Shown here: piece after piece, positions 26,241-34,743 of the stretch
Numbering within the stretch: the first letter of the stretch is position 1
Layout of the letters: each line of letters begins with the position of its first letter
NCBI GenBank assembly: GCA_016218925.1
Contig: JACRCR010000081.1
Coordinates: 1-48,802 of the forward strand
DNA: 48,802 bases
Direction: 5' to 3'
Origin: Deltaproteobacteria bacterium
Lineage (GTDB): Bacteria > Desulfobacterota > Binatia > UBA1149 > CAITLU01
Notes under the pieces: model-generated
Told to the model about the DNA's origin: nothing
Seen by the model: only the letters and a program-made list of their open reading frames with translations
Database searches by the model: none
Translations under genes and position numbers: made by a program

Positions 26241-27742
26241 GGCGCGAACAACTTGGGCTGTCGCGACAGCGACGCCAGGAAGACGCGCACACCGGCGCGT
26301 CCGTGCTCGTCGAGTGCGAGATAAGCGTCGCGCGCACCGGCAGCCTCGCCGCCGTGCAGGACTATCGCGTCGTGCAGTGTCGGGGCACGGCCGTCGTGCA
26401 GGTACGGCGCGGTTTCGGCCAGGCCCCAGAGCGGACGCGTAAGGAAGACCCGCGCCGCGATGTTCCCCTGAGCGGAAGGCGTCGCCAACCCCTCTCCCAT
26501 GTCGTGGCGCCTCAGATCGCTGAAGAGGTTGACGAGGTAGGCGGTGTCGTCCGCGGCGTACTTGGGATCGACCTTGGGGCCATCGCCGTCCTTGGCGACG
26601 TTGATGACGAAAGGTGCGCGGCCCGGCTCGGCCGGTTCGGTCGCGTCCAGCTCGGGATTTTCCAGTTCGAGAACGGGGACGTGACACCCGCCGCAACCGA
26701 TAGCCGCGAAGCTGGCGCTGCCGGCGGCGAAAGCATCGAGAAGGGCGGGATCGCGAGGCGGACGAACCACCGGCACTTCCAGCTGTGCCAGATAACCTAC
26801 GACCGTAGTCAGCATTCCGGAGTCGATCTCGAGCGATACTCCGTCTTCGTCGATGTCGTCCCAGGTGCCTTCTCCATACGGACCGGAGTCGAGCGCGCCG
26901 TCGCGTACTTCCAACTGGATGCGTTTGGAGAGCAGGCCTTGATGTATCTGCAACGACTCCTCGGCCATGTCGCGCAGCGTCGCCTGATGTCCCTTCCAAC
27001 CGAACGGACGAATCGTAAGATCCCGATCGACTCCTTCAACGCCCGCGTAGTCGACCGTGCCGTCGGCATCTACCGCGATGCGGCCGAACCAGACGCCCTT
27101 GGCGCCGAGTGCCTGCTCCACGCGGTGTCCGCCGGCTTTGGCCGCGGCGCTCGCGCTTGCCGCCTGGGCGTGAAGCGCGGCGCTCATCTCTTTTGCGAGC
27201 AGCGCGATCGGGCCCATGCCGAGAAGATGCGGAGCGTTGCGCTGGTCGGCGCTGCCGGTGGCGGCGCCGTCGCCTCTGAGCAGCGCATTCTGGCTCTGCG
27301 TGCCGGCTCCATCGGGGCCGCCCTTGGAATGACAACTGAAGCAGCCGAACGCGTCCGGCCCTCCCGCGCGCCCGTCGTGGACACGGCGCAGCCTCGGCGT
27401 GTAATCGAGCGCGCCAGGGTCGGCGCCGCCACGCCCCCAACCGTTCTCGGGGCGGAACAGGTACCCGAACAACTCGTCGCCGACGATGAACAGGGTATCG
27501 ATGCCGAGCGTGCGGTGGTCGAAGTCCACGTCGGTGAGCGTTGCGTGTTCGATCAGCTCGCCGGGATCGCGCGCGTCGAGCACGCGGTCGAAGTCCTCGC
27601 GCATGCGAAGGTCGAGGGCTTTTTCGAGTTCCTCGAGCAACAGCGGGTCATCTACCGGCCCGGCAAGGCTCGCGCGCAGCGAGGGAAGCAGGATCCCGAG
27701 CGCCAGCGCGGCCGAGAAGGCGAGCATGGACACACGCCGCAT
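26237..27742 (-). CDS. Di-haem oxidoreductase (DUF1111-like), secreted
   Basis: This 501-residue paralogue of the following gene carries an Ala/Leu-rich signal peptide (SMLAFSAALALGILL) but no lipobox Cys. Haem motifs are CFSCH and CGGCH. The family end block RPLWGLAETAPYLHDGRAPT, then LHDAIVLHGGEA, is well kept. Between the haem sites both copies share FGWKG, then a stretch with LQIH(Q/I)G. The two gene ends overlap by four bases, so they are translated together and may form a heterodimer or electron-transfer pair. An Asp-rich loop (about residue 295) could bind calcium as in bacterial cytochrome c peroxidases. The substrate is unknown. Confidence 0.88.
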   Translation of the reverse strand: MRRVSMLAFSAALALGILLPSLRASLAGPVDDPLLLEELEKALDLRMREDFDRVLDARDPGELIEHATLTDVDFDHRTLGIDTLFIVGDELFGYLFRPENGWGRGGADPGALDYTPRLRRVHDGRAGGPDAFGCFSCHSKGGPDGAGTQSQNALLRGDGAATGSADQRNAPHLLGMGPIALLAKEMSAALHAQAASASAAAKAGGHRVEQALGAKGVWFGRIAVDADGTVDYAGVEGVDRDLTIRPFGWKGHQATLRDMAEESLQIHQGLLSKRIQLEVRDGALDSGPYGEGTWDDIDEDGVSLEIDSGMLTTVVGYLAQLEVPVVRPPRDPALLDAFAAGSASFAAIGCGGCHVPVLELENPELDATEPAEPGRAPFVINVAKDGDGPKVDPKYAADDTAYLVNLFSDLRRHDMGEGLATPSAQGNIAARVFLTRPLWGLAETAPYLHDGRAPTLHDAIVLHGGEAAGARDAYLALDEHGRAGVRVFLASLSRQPKLFAP

Positions 27743-27837
27743 GGGCGCGATTCATACAACTACTGGCAGGGCATCGCGATCCTGCTGGCGGTTGTTGAAG
27801 GACGCGCCAAGTCGTCCATGCTATCAATAGCGTCCTC

Positions 27838-28872
27838 ATGGCCGCACCGACCCTGTCCCGAAAGACGCTCGAGGATCTCGAGCGCCGGCACATAGCCTTC
27901 CTCGAGGAGCGCCTCGTCTCGCGCCAGGCGCGTGAGGACTGGATCCAGGCTTTCCGCGACGGATACCAGGAACTGCTCGGCGTGCGGATCCGCGACGTGC
28001 TCGAACCCGCGGTGATCGCCGCCGGTCTGCACAGGATTCTGACCGCCGACGCCGTTCGCACGTTCTTCGCACCGCTGGTGCGCGACGTACACCGCGAGGT
28101 GCTTGCATCCCTGAAGGCCGATGGCACGCGCGTGGGCGACTACGTGCCCGCCAAGGCCCGGCACGCCATCGATGCCCTGCTCGACAGAGACGATCTCATC
28201 CCCGAGGCGCTGGTACGCAAGATCTTCGAACAGCAGGCCATCGAGGATGCGATCGACGACACGCTCTACGAGGCGCTCACGCAGTTCAACACCAGCGTCA
28301 ATCCCTTCTTCGCCGACTGGGGCCTGCCGGCCATCCTCAAGCGGATGCCGTTCGGCGGCGGCCTGATCCTCACCTCGATGGAGGCGATGAGGGCCGAGTT
28401 CGACCGGCGCCTGGAACCGGAGATCCGCAAGTTCCTTGCTGCCTTCTCGCGACGGGCCACCGGTGAGCTCTCCGAACTCTTCATCACCAGGAGCGGGGAT
28501 CCGAGGTTCATCGAACTGCGCAAGAACCTGGTTGCGTTCCTGTACTCTCAGTCGCTGGGGGAACTGCTCGGCGGGATCGACGAGAAAGCCTCCGGGGCGG
28601 GTGGGATCGCTGTCGAGCACGTCGTTCTCGCAGTGCTCCAGCGCGACCGCCGCGGCGAGGGGCTGCGTCGTGCGCTCGAGAAGTTCGTCGAGGGGCAGGG
28701 CGACTCCACCTTCCGTCAGTGGCTGGAACGGATCGGCGCGACCGGCCGGCCGGATCTCGACGCCTGCGCCGAACTGCTGTGGCCGCACGTCGAGGCAGCG
28801 GTGCGGAGCCCGCTGGTGCGCGATTTTCTCAGACGCATCACGGCCGAGTTCTACGCCGAGCTGGCCAGGTGA
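27838..28872 (+). CDS. Conserved-looking protein of unknown function
   Basis: I do not recognise this 344-residue protein. It is mostly alpha-helical and charged, with no signal peptide. A short glycine-rich stretch, FADWGLPAILKRMPFGGGLIL (about residues 159-179), is the only hydrophobic part and could be a hairpin or amphipathic membrane contact. Codon use is normal for the window. It is divergent from the di-haem genes (95-base gap) and convergent with the AAA ATPase gene. A possible relation to helical regulators of lipid or cell-envelope proteins cannot be shown. Confidence 0.7.
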   Translation: MAAPTLSRKTLEDLERRHIAFLEERLVSRQAREDWIQAFRDGYQELLGVRIRDVLEPAVIAAGLHRILTADAVRTFFAPLVRDVHREVLASLKADGTRVGDYVPAKARHAIDALLDRDDLIPEALVRKIFEQQAIEDAIDDTLYEALTQFNTSVNPFFADWGLPAILKRMPFGGGLILTSMEAMRAEFDRRLEPEIRKFLAAFSRRATGELSELFITRSGDPRFIELRKNLVAFLYSQSLGELLGGIDEKASGAGGIAVEHVVLAVLQRDRRGEGLRRALEKFVEGQGDSTFRQWLERIGATGRPDLDACAELLWPHVEAAVRSPLVRDFLRRITAEFYAELAR

Positions 28873-28989
28873 TGCTCTGGCACGTCGCGGCGAGTCGAGT
28901 CCGAGCAGCGGCGAGCCTTCCGCGTCGCCGCCGTGTGGCGAGAGCGGGTCGCGACCCGAGCATCTCGCTCCGGCGACGCGCCAGACGGC

Positions 28990-30129
28990 TCAAGGCAACG
29001 CGAGTTCTCGACAGAACCTGCGGAACGGCAGCACCGTTGCCGCGCCTTTTTCGAAATGACGCTCGCCCAGGTGCACCTGGTAGAAGCGCGGGATCGACGT
29101 GCGCTCGGCGAAATAGCCGATCGCCGGGCTCACGCCCCGCTCGCCGGTCTTGCACTCGACCGCGAACAGCGGCTCGCGGTCCTTTACGACGACGAAGTCG
29201 ACCTCGCGCTTGTCGGTATCACGCAGGAAGCGAAGCTCCATCGTGTGGCCTTCGGTGTCCTCGACGAAGTGGCAGTACTTGAGGAGCTGGCTGGCGACGA
29301 GGTTTTCGAAGCGGGCGCCGCCGGCGGGCGTCATCGACCAGTCCCACAGGTAGAGCTTGCGCTCCTTCTTGACGGCGCGAATCCGCGGGCTCCCGAACGG
29401 CGAGATGCGGAAGCACAGGTACAGGTTCTCGAGGATGACGAGCCATCGCTCCACCGTCTTGTGGTCCACTGCCAGATCCTCACGAAGGCTCTTGACCGAC
29501 AGCGGCGATCCCACGCGACTGGGCAGCAATTCCACCAAGTGCTCGACGAGCGAGATTTCGCGCACGTGCTCGAGATCGCGCAGGTCCGCGGTCACGACGC
29601 GTGACACACGATCACGTTGCCAGATGCGAAGCTCGCGTTCGTCTTGCAGCAGGAAGGGCTCGGGGAAGCCTCCGAAGCGCAGCAGAGACTCGACATCGTC
29701 CTCGCTCGGCGACTCGTTGAGTTCCATCAACGAGAACGGGTGGAGGCGCAGGTAGCGATAGCGACCGACCAGGGAATCTCCGCCCTTGCGATAGTGGTCC
29801 AGGCGCGCCGAACCGGTGACGAGGATCCGACGCCGAGACTTCTCGGTATCGAAGAGCCCCTTGATCAACCCGCGCCAGCGCGCGTACTTGTGGATCTCGT
29901 CCAGGACCAGGATCGGCTCGCCCGCGGGCAGTTCGAAGCGGCGCAGGCGCGCCGCGGTGAGCGGATCGTCCCAGTTCAGATAGCCGGGATGCGTCTCGTC
30001 AGCGGCCTCGCCAAGGAAGCCCAGCGCGAGTGTCGTCTTGCCGACCTGGCGCGGGCCGCCCAGGAAAACCATCTTGCGCGGGAGCACCGATTCGATGATC
30101 GGCTCGAGGTAGCGGGTCCGGGCGTTCAC
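28990..30129 (-). CDS. AAA family ATPase with DUF4143 domain
   Basis: This 379-residue protein starts at GTG 30129. The AAA_14 ATPase core has Walker A GGPRQVGKTT (about residue 25) and Walker B ILVLDEIHKY, then a sensor-like LVTGSARLD. The C-terminal DUF4143 region has a PD-(D/E)xK-like core: KREVDFVVVKDREPLFAVECKTG. Proteins of this kind are widespread, often single and mobile, and have been suspected to act in toxin-antitoxin or stress systems, but the role is not proven. It has its own palindromic promoter with no leader. It shows no truncation. Confidence 0.9.
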   Translation of the reverse strand: MNARTRYLEPIIESVLPRKMVFLGGPRQVGKTTLALGFLGEAADETHPGYLNWDDPLTAARLRRFELPAGEPILVLDEIHKYARWRGLIKGLFDTEKSRRRILVTGSARLDHYRKGGDSLVGRYRYLRLHPFSLMELNESPSEDDVESLLRFGGFPEPFLLQDERELRIWQRDRVSRVVTADLRDLEHVREISLVEHLVELLPSRVGSPLSVKSLREDLAVDHKTVERWLVILENLYLCFRISPFGSPRIRAVKKERKLYLWDWSMTPAGGARFENLVASQLLKYCHFVEDTEGHTMELRFLRDTDKREVDFVVVKDREPLFAVECKTGERGVSPAIGYFAERTSIPRFYQVHLGERHFEKGAATVLPFRRFCRELALP

Positions 30130-30136
30130 GTCTTGG

Positions 30137-30170
30137 AGTATAGTCCACTTTGCTCATGAGTAAACTGGAC
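30137..30170 (-). promoter_or_regulatory. Palindromic, apparently leaderless promoter of the AAA ATPase
   Basis: On the minus strand, TTTACT (30159-30164) and TATACT (30137-30142) are spaced by 16 bases. The -10 lies only seven bases before the GTG start, so transcription would begin at the start codon, and no Shine-Dalgarno site exists. A dyad of 14-base arms (30143-30156 and 30157-30170, 12 of 14 pairs) covers the -35 and spacer. Confidence 0.6.
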
Positions 30171-30421
30171 CGGACACCAGAATGCTCACGCGGCGCCTTC
30201 GGGACACGGCTCGGCGCCGAGCGGGTGCCTTCGGCGGGCTCTTCCCGCCAGACACCCGAAGGATCGCGCGGGCTCGCGTTTCTTGCTACCTGGAAGCCTT
30301 GGAGATCATGTCGACCAAGGGCCGTCCCCGTCGCGGCGAACCCGCGGCTGGACCGTCAAAGCCCGCACCCCGCCGAGTCCGGTCATGGAATTCGGCCAAT
30401 CGCCAGAGTGGAGCGTAGTAG

Positions 30422-31000
30422 ATGAGCGACCTCGACTACCTGTGTCCGCAGTGTCGAACGACCCTGGCCGCGGTTGCCCGCGGCGACTTCGATACCTGGG
30501 AATGCAAGGACGGCCACGGCGTGGGGATCACGTTGACCGAAGCCTACGGTCACTTTCAGGAGGACGAGATCCGCGCGATCTGGCAAGCGGCGAAGTCGGC
30601 GCCGCAGTCGTCGTTGAAGTCACCCGTTCTGGGGCAGCCGATGGTCGCGGTCACCGTTGCCGTCGACGACGACGAAGTCGAAGGCAATCAGGCGGGCGGT
30701 TCGCATCTGGTCACGCTCGACGTTGCGCCGGCCGAGCAGTTCCTGTGGTTTCACGTCGTCGACTTCGAGGCGATGCCGGCCGACCTGCCCAATCCGGCTC
30801 CATCGGCCGAGGAACTGGCGAAACTCGAACAGATCCGAGCGCAATCGCGCGAGGCGGTTGCGGCAGATGCCAAGCGCCAGGAGAGCCCCGAAAGCGACTT
30901 CGGCTATCGCTTCGGATCCAAGGCCGCAGCGCTGCTGAACCTGACGGGCTTCATGAAGAAACTCGGTGCCGTAGCCGGGAAGCCTCTGGAGCGCCGATAG
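30422..31000 (+). CDS. Zinc-ribbon domain protein of unknown function
   Basis: This 192-residue protein begins with a zinc-binding pattern: CPQC at residues 8-11, then WECKDGHG with a Cys and a His about 16 and 20 residues later, like TFIIB-type zinc-finger proteins. A second, conserved-looking domain (VTVAVDDDE to FHVVDFEAMP) resembles a membrane-proximal beta unit. The C-terminus has a stretch AALLNLTGFMKKLGAVAG that may be an amphipathic helix. No partner gene defines its role; the CHASE2 cyclase follows by 89 bases on the same strand. Function unknown. Confidence 0.72.
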   Translation: MSDLDYLCPQCRTTLAAVARGDFDTWECKDGHGVGITLTEAYGHFQEDEIRAIWQAAKSAPQSSLKSPVLGQPMVAVTVAVDDDEVEGNQAGGSHLVTLDVAPAEQFLWFHVVDFEAMPADLPNPAPSAEELAKLEQIRAQSREAVAADAKRQESPESDFGYRFGSKAAALLNLTGFMKKLGAVAGKPLERR

Positions 31001-31089
31001 GCGGTAGCCGTCGGCGTCGGCGCCGTTGCGGTGCCGCGCCCGGCTCCCGCATCGGACGACTGCTGCGGTCTTCGTAACCCGAGCACCCG

Positions 31090-33270
31090 ATGGCCAGGCC
31101 AAGCAGCGCGACCGCGAACGATCACAGCACCGGGCGAACCGCCGATACGCTGCGGCGAATCGGCTTCGTGGCGTCGGCGGCAATGATGGTGCTCGGCATC
31201 TGGGCCGAATTCACCGAACCGTGGTTCGTCAGCGACATCCACAACGCGGTGTTCGACGCGTACCAACGTTCGCTGCCGCGCGCTTACGAACCTGCTCCGG
31301 TGCGGATCGTCGACATCGACGAAGCCACGCTGGCCCGACTCGGGCAGTGGCCGTGGCCGCGCACGCGGGTGGCCGAACTCGTTGCCGATCTTCGCGCGCT
31401 CGGCGTTTCCGCCATCGCGTTCGATTTCATCTTCGCCGAGAAGGATCGCACCTCGCCGGGTTGGCTGGCCACCGAGTGGAAGGACAAGCCGGAAGTCGCC
31501 GCAGCGCTGCGCAAGCTTCCGGACCACGACACCGCGCTGGCCGAGGAGTTCGGCCGCGGCAAGGTGGTGGCGGCGTTCGCGCTTACCGAGGACCCGGGTG
31601 GAACGTCTCCGGTCCAGAAAGGCCGCTTCGTGCGCGCCGGTGCCCAGGGAACCGTGGCGGCCAGCCACTACAAGGGTTCGGTCACCTCGCTGCCGATTCT
31701 CCAGGAGGCGGCCGCCGGCAACGGCGCCGTCAACTTCAGCCCCGACCGCGACGGCGTAGTCCGCCGCGTTCCTCTGGTCGTCGAACAGGGCGGCGTTCTG
31801 TATCCGAGCCTGATCGCCGAAACGCTGCGTATCGCGAGCGGCGCGGCGAGCTACACGCTGCTGGCCGACCAGGGCGCCAATGGCCGCGCCGCTCTGTCGG
31901 GCGTGAGGGCCGGAAAGTACACGCTTCCCAGCGACAGCTTCGGCCGCATGCTGGTGTATCTGACCGACCCCGTGGCCGAACGCTACGTGCCGGCCTGGAA
32001 GGTCATAGCGGGCGAGGCGGCAGACCTCATCCCGCCGCAGAGCATCGTCTACATCGGGTCTTCGGCCACTGGCCTCCAGGACCTGCGCTTCGGAACGCTC
32101 GGCAAGATCGTCCCCGGCGTCGAAATCCACGCGCAACTCACCGAGCAATGTCTGCTCGGCGCCTTCGCGCTACGCCCACTGTGGGTACAGGGACTCGAGA
32201 CTCTCGTCATCGTCCTCGGCTGGCTGGTGATGCTGGGCTTCGGGATCCGTTCGCGGGCGCTGCCTGCGGCGATCGCTACCGCCACCGGCGTGGTCGTGAT
32301 CGCCGCCGGGGCCGTCTATGCGTGGCGAAGTCATTCGATCCTGGCCGATCCTGTCTTTCCGGGGCTGATCCTGGCGGCGATCTTCATCGTGTACACGGTG
32401 CCGCGCCAGCTCGCCGCCGAGAGCGAAGGCCGCTGGATCCGAGGGGTCTTCGCCAACTACCTCTCGCCCAATCTCGTCGAGCATCTGATCCGCAATCCTT
32501 CCGAGCTGCGTCTGAGCGGTGAGCGCCGCGAATGCTCGTTCGTGCTTACCGACGTCGCGGGATTCACGACGCTGGTCGAAGGCATGGATCCGCAGCAGCT
32601 CACCGAGGTCATCAACGGGTACCTCGACGGCATGGTGAGCATCGCGTTCGAGCACGACGGCACGCTCGACCGCATCGTCGGCGACGCGGTCGCGGTGTTG
32701 TTCTCGGCGCCGGTAGAACAGCCCGACCATGCCAGGAGGGCGATGGCTTGCGCGCTGGCGATGGACGCGTTCGCGAACGCCTACTCGGCGCGATGCCTGG
32801 AGCGTGACATCCCATTCGGCCTGACGCGCATAGGCGTTCACACCGGCGAGGTCGTGGTCGGAAACTTCGGGGGAAGCTCTCACTTCGACTACCGTGCGCT
32901 CGGCGACCCGATCAACACGACAGCCCGTCTGGAGACCGCCAACCGTCACCTGGGAACGCGCATCTGCGTGAGCGCCGCCACCGTCGCCGGCTGTCCGAGC
33001 GTCGTCGGGCGGCCAGCCGGAACCCTGGTGCTCAAGGGCAAGACGAAGGGTGTCGACGTTTTCGAAGCGCTGACGGCCGAGGAGGCGGGGTCCGCGCGAG
33101 TCGCCGGTTACCGCGCGGCTTTCGAGAAGATGCGCGCGGGCGAGACGGACGCGACGCAGGTGTTCGAGGATCTGGTGAAGGACCATCCGTCGGACGGTCT
33201 GGCGGCATTCCACCTCGCCCGCCTTCAACGAGGCGAGCGAGGCACGCTCGTGGTCTTTACCGAGAAGTGA
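31090..33270 (+). CDS. CHASE2-domain adenylate/guanylate cyclase
   Basis: This 726-residue membrane enzyme makes a cyclic nucleotide in response to a periplasmic signal. One N-terminal membrane helix (about 25-42) precedes a CHASE2 sensor (about 45-360: VRIVDIDEATLARLGQWPWP, AIAFDFIFAE, FSPDRDGVVRRVPLV). Three membrane helices follow (about 365-440). The class III cyclase domain has metal aspartates Asp488 (LTDVAGFT) and Asp532 (RIVGDAVAVLF), 44 residues apart as expected, and HFDYRALGDPINTTARLE. The nucleotide (cAMP or cGMP) is not settled. Convergent FecR and OmpA genes and a glutaminase with a cyclic-nucleotide-binding domain lie next to it. Confidence 0.94.
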   Translation: MARPSSATANDHSTGRTADTLRRIGFVASAAMMVLGIWAEFTEPWFVSDIHNAVFDAYQRSLPRAYEPAPVRIVDIDEATLARLGQWPWPRTRVAELVADLRALGVSAIAFDFIFAEKDRTSPGWLATEWKDKPEVAAALRKLPDHDTALAEEFGRGKVVAAFALTEDPGGTSPVQKGRFVRAGAQGTVAASHYKGSVTSLPILQEAAAGNGAVNFSPDRDGVVRRVPLVVEQGGVLYPSLIAETLRIASGAASYTLLADQGANGRAALSGVRAGKYTLPSDSFGRMLVYLTDPVAERYVPAWKVIAGEAADLIPPQSIVYIGSSATGLQDLRFGTLGKIVPGVEIHAQLTEQCLLGAFALRPLWVQGLETLVIVLGWLVMLGFGIRSRALPAAIATATGVVVIAAGAVYAWRSHSILADPVFPGLILAAIFIVYTVPRQLAAESEGRWIRGVFANYLSPNLVEHLIRNPSELRLSGERRECSFVLTDVAGFTTLVEGMDPQQLTEVINGYLDGMVSIAFEHDGTLDRIVGDAVAVLFSAPVEQPDHARRAMACALAMDAFANAYSARCLERDIPFGLTRIGVHTGEVVVGNFGGSSHFDYRALGDPINTTARLETANRHLGTRICVSAATVAGCPSVVGRPAGTLVLKGKTKGVDVFEALTAEEAGSARVAGYRAAFEKMRAGETDATQVFEDLVKDHPSDGLAAFHLARLQRGERGTLVVFTEK

Positions 33271-33276
33271 TCGGAG

Positions 33277-33870
33277 TCAGCGAATCGTCACTTCGACGCG
33301 ACGGTTGCGAAGCTCGGGAACGTCGTCGGCGGTCGGTACCGCCGGCCGCGTCTCGCCGTACTCGCTGAGTTCGATGCGTTCGATCGGAATCCCCGCCGTC
33401 ACCAGCGCGTCGCGCATCTTGTAGGCGCGCAGCAGCGAGATCCCGTCGTTGCGCGCATCGGGGCCGGTACGGTCGGCGTGGCCCGCCACCGTCGCGTCCG
33501 CGCCGGGGCGCTTGCGCGCCTCGGAAAGCATCTGGTCGAAGTCGGCCTGCGAAGCAGGATCGACCTGGACCTTGTTGCGGACGAAGTAGATCGTGAACCG
33601 CTTGAAGGGCTCGGGGCGCGCCGTGAACGCGCGCGCGAAGACTTCCTGAATCTTCTCGACGCCGAGCACCCACGGCGAACTCGGCGCACGCGTGGTCTTG
33701 TCGATGGCAGTGGCGGTTCCCGGCTCGTCGAGGACCTGCTGGCCCTCGTTGGTGGCGACCAGCACCTTGCCCGAACCGCCCTCGGGATTTTCGAGCAGGA
33801 CGACGTAGTTCTTCGGGGCGCAGGCGCCGGCGAACAGCACCAACGCCAGGGCGAGAATGGTACGCTTCAC
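33277..33870 (-). CDS. OmpA family lipoprotein
   Basis: This 197-residue protein has a signal peptide with lipobox (LFAGAC, Cys17). The C-terminal OmpA domain binds peptidoglycan: FTIYFVRNKVQVDP, then GHADRTGPDARNDGISLLRA and ELRNRRVEVTIR with the usual Asn-Arg-Arg-Val end. The short N-terminal half (YVVLLENPEGGSGKVLVATN) is beta-rich. It starts three bases after the FecR-domain gene and ends six bases from the cyclase. FecR, OmpA and CHASE2 cyclase genes are often neighbours, so a role in envelope sensing is inferred. Confidence 0.9.
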   Translation of the reverse strand: MKRTILALALVLFAGACAPKNYVVLLENPEGGSGKVLVATNEGQQVLDEPGTATAIDKTTRAPSSPWVLGVEKIQEVFARAFTARPEPFKRFTIYFVRNKVQVDPASQADFDQMLSEARKRPGADATVAGHADRTGPDARNDGISLLRAYKMRDALVTAGIPIERIELSEYGETRPAVPTADDVPELRNRRVEVTIR

Positions 33871-33873
33871 CGA

Positions 33874-34365
33874 TCAGCCCTCTTTGCCTGCGCGCCTGGC
33901 GGAGGTCCCGTCGGGGAACTTCTGGCCGGGTTCGACGCGTACGACGAAGTGGGTGCCTCGCATTCCGATCACACCGGTGGGCGTCTCGACCGACACCGAT
34001 TCCGGGGCCAGCTTGCCCAGCATTCCAGACACGAAGTCGAGGGTGCCCTGGCTGACGCGTGCCGCGAAGCCGAGCTCGTTGTTCTGAGGGGCGTAGGCGT
34101 ACTCGTCGAGAAGCAACTCGGTCTCGGGACCGGCCGACAGGGTGGTACCGTCCTTCATCGTGACGCCGAGACTCGACTCGAGCCCGGTCTTCAATGTGTC
34201 GTTTTCGTAGAGGGCATCGCCGACCTTGATGGGGCGAGTCGCTCCAGCGCGCACGACCGTCGTCGTGCCGGTCGCTGTCTTCACGTAGCCGATAGGGTCC
34301 GCCGCCGAAGCCACCTGGGCGCCTAGCAGCGAAAGAACCAGAACAACCAAACTGAGCTTGCGCAT
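33874..34365 (-). CDS. Secreted FecR-domain protein
   Basis: This 163-residue protein has GGGGGA before its ATG. A signal peptide (LVVLVLSLLGAQVASA-A) is followed by a FecR beta domain: GYVKTATGTTTVVRAG, VGDALYENDTLKTG, VTMKDGTTLSAGPETELLLDE, and VETPTGVIGMRGTHFVVRV. In free-standing form these proteins are periplasmic and not tied to a sigma factor. No membrane helix or anti-sigma part is present. The pair with OmpA and cyclase suggests transmission of an envelope signal to CHASE2, as an inference from neighbourhood. Confidence 0.92.
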   Translation of the reverse strand: MRKLSLVVLVLSLLGAQVASAADPIGYVKTATGTTTVVRAGATRPIKVGDALYENDTLKTGLESSLGVTMKDGTTLSAGPETELLLDEYAYAPQNNELGFAARVSQGTLDFVSGMLGKLAPESVSVETPTGVIGMRGTHFVVRVEPGQKFPDGTSARRAGKEG

Positions 34366-34743
34366 GGGAGTCCCCCTTGAAAGTCGTCGCGAGGCTACGG
34401 CCGGCCGCGCGCGTCTTGGTGCATCTCTCGTTCCAGGCGCCGTTGCCGGCGGAAAGTCCCGGTCAGGGGCCGAACTCTCGGCGTTCCCATTCCGCGCCGA
34501 TGTCGACGCGCTGCCCGGGTTTCGGGCATTGCCTGCGGTGCAGGCTGTCTACCTAGACCGAACCGGTAGCTGAGGTCAACGCCATGCGCCAGTCCGCGCG
34601 GCACAGGCCAGCGCCGGAACCTGAAAACCGCGCGGGGCGCGCCTCGGTCGCTGCGCCGGGTTGCGGGCGCCAGCCGCTGGCCCAGCGCTTGCTTCAAGCC
34701 CGGGGCGCGTGGCCGCCACAACGCCCGGGCGCGCACCGACGCA
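34366..34743. other. Divergent intergenic region, FecR to glutaminase
   Basis: These 378 bases hold no supported gene. Short open frames lack motifs. I see no operator-quality repeat and no clear -35/-10 pair, though promoters for both flanking genes must lie here or nearby. Confidence 0.35.

Noticed and set aside
27765-27800. Possible sigma54 promoter (TGGCAG...CGCGA)
   Set aside because: The GG to GC spacing is nine bases rather than ten and no enhancer-binding regulator is near.
28945-28958. Perfect palindrome CGGGTCGCGACCCG between convergent genes
   Set aside because: It is short, has no loop or T run, and such GC palindromes are expected by chance at this base composition.
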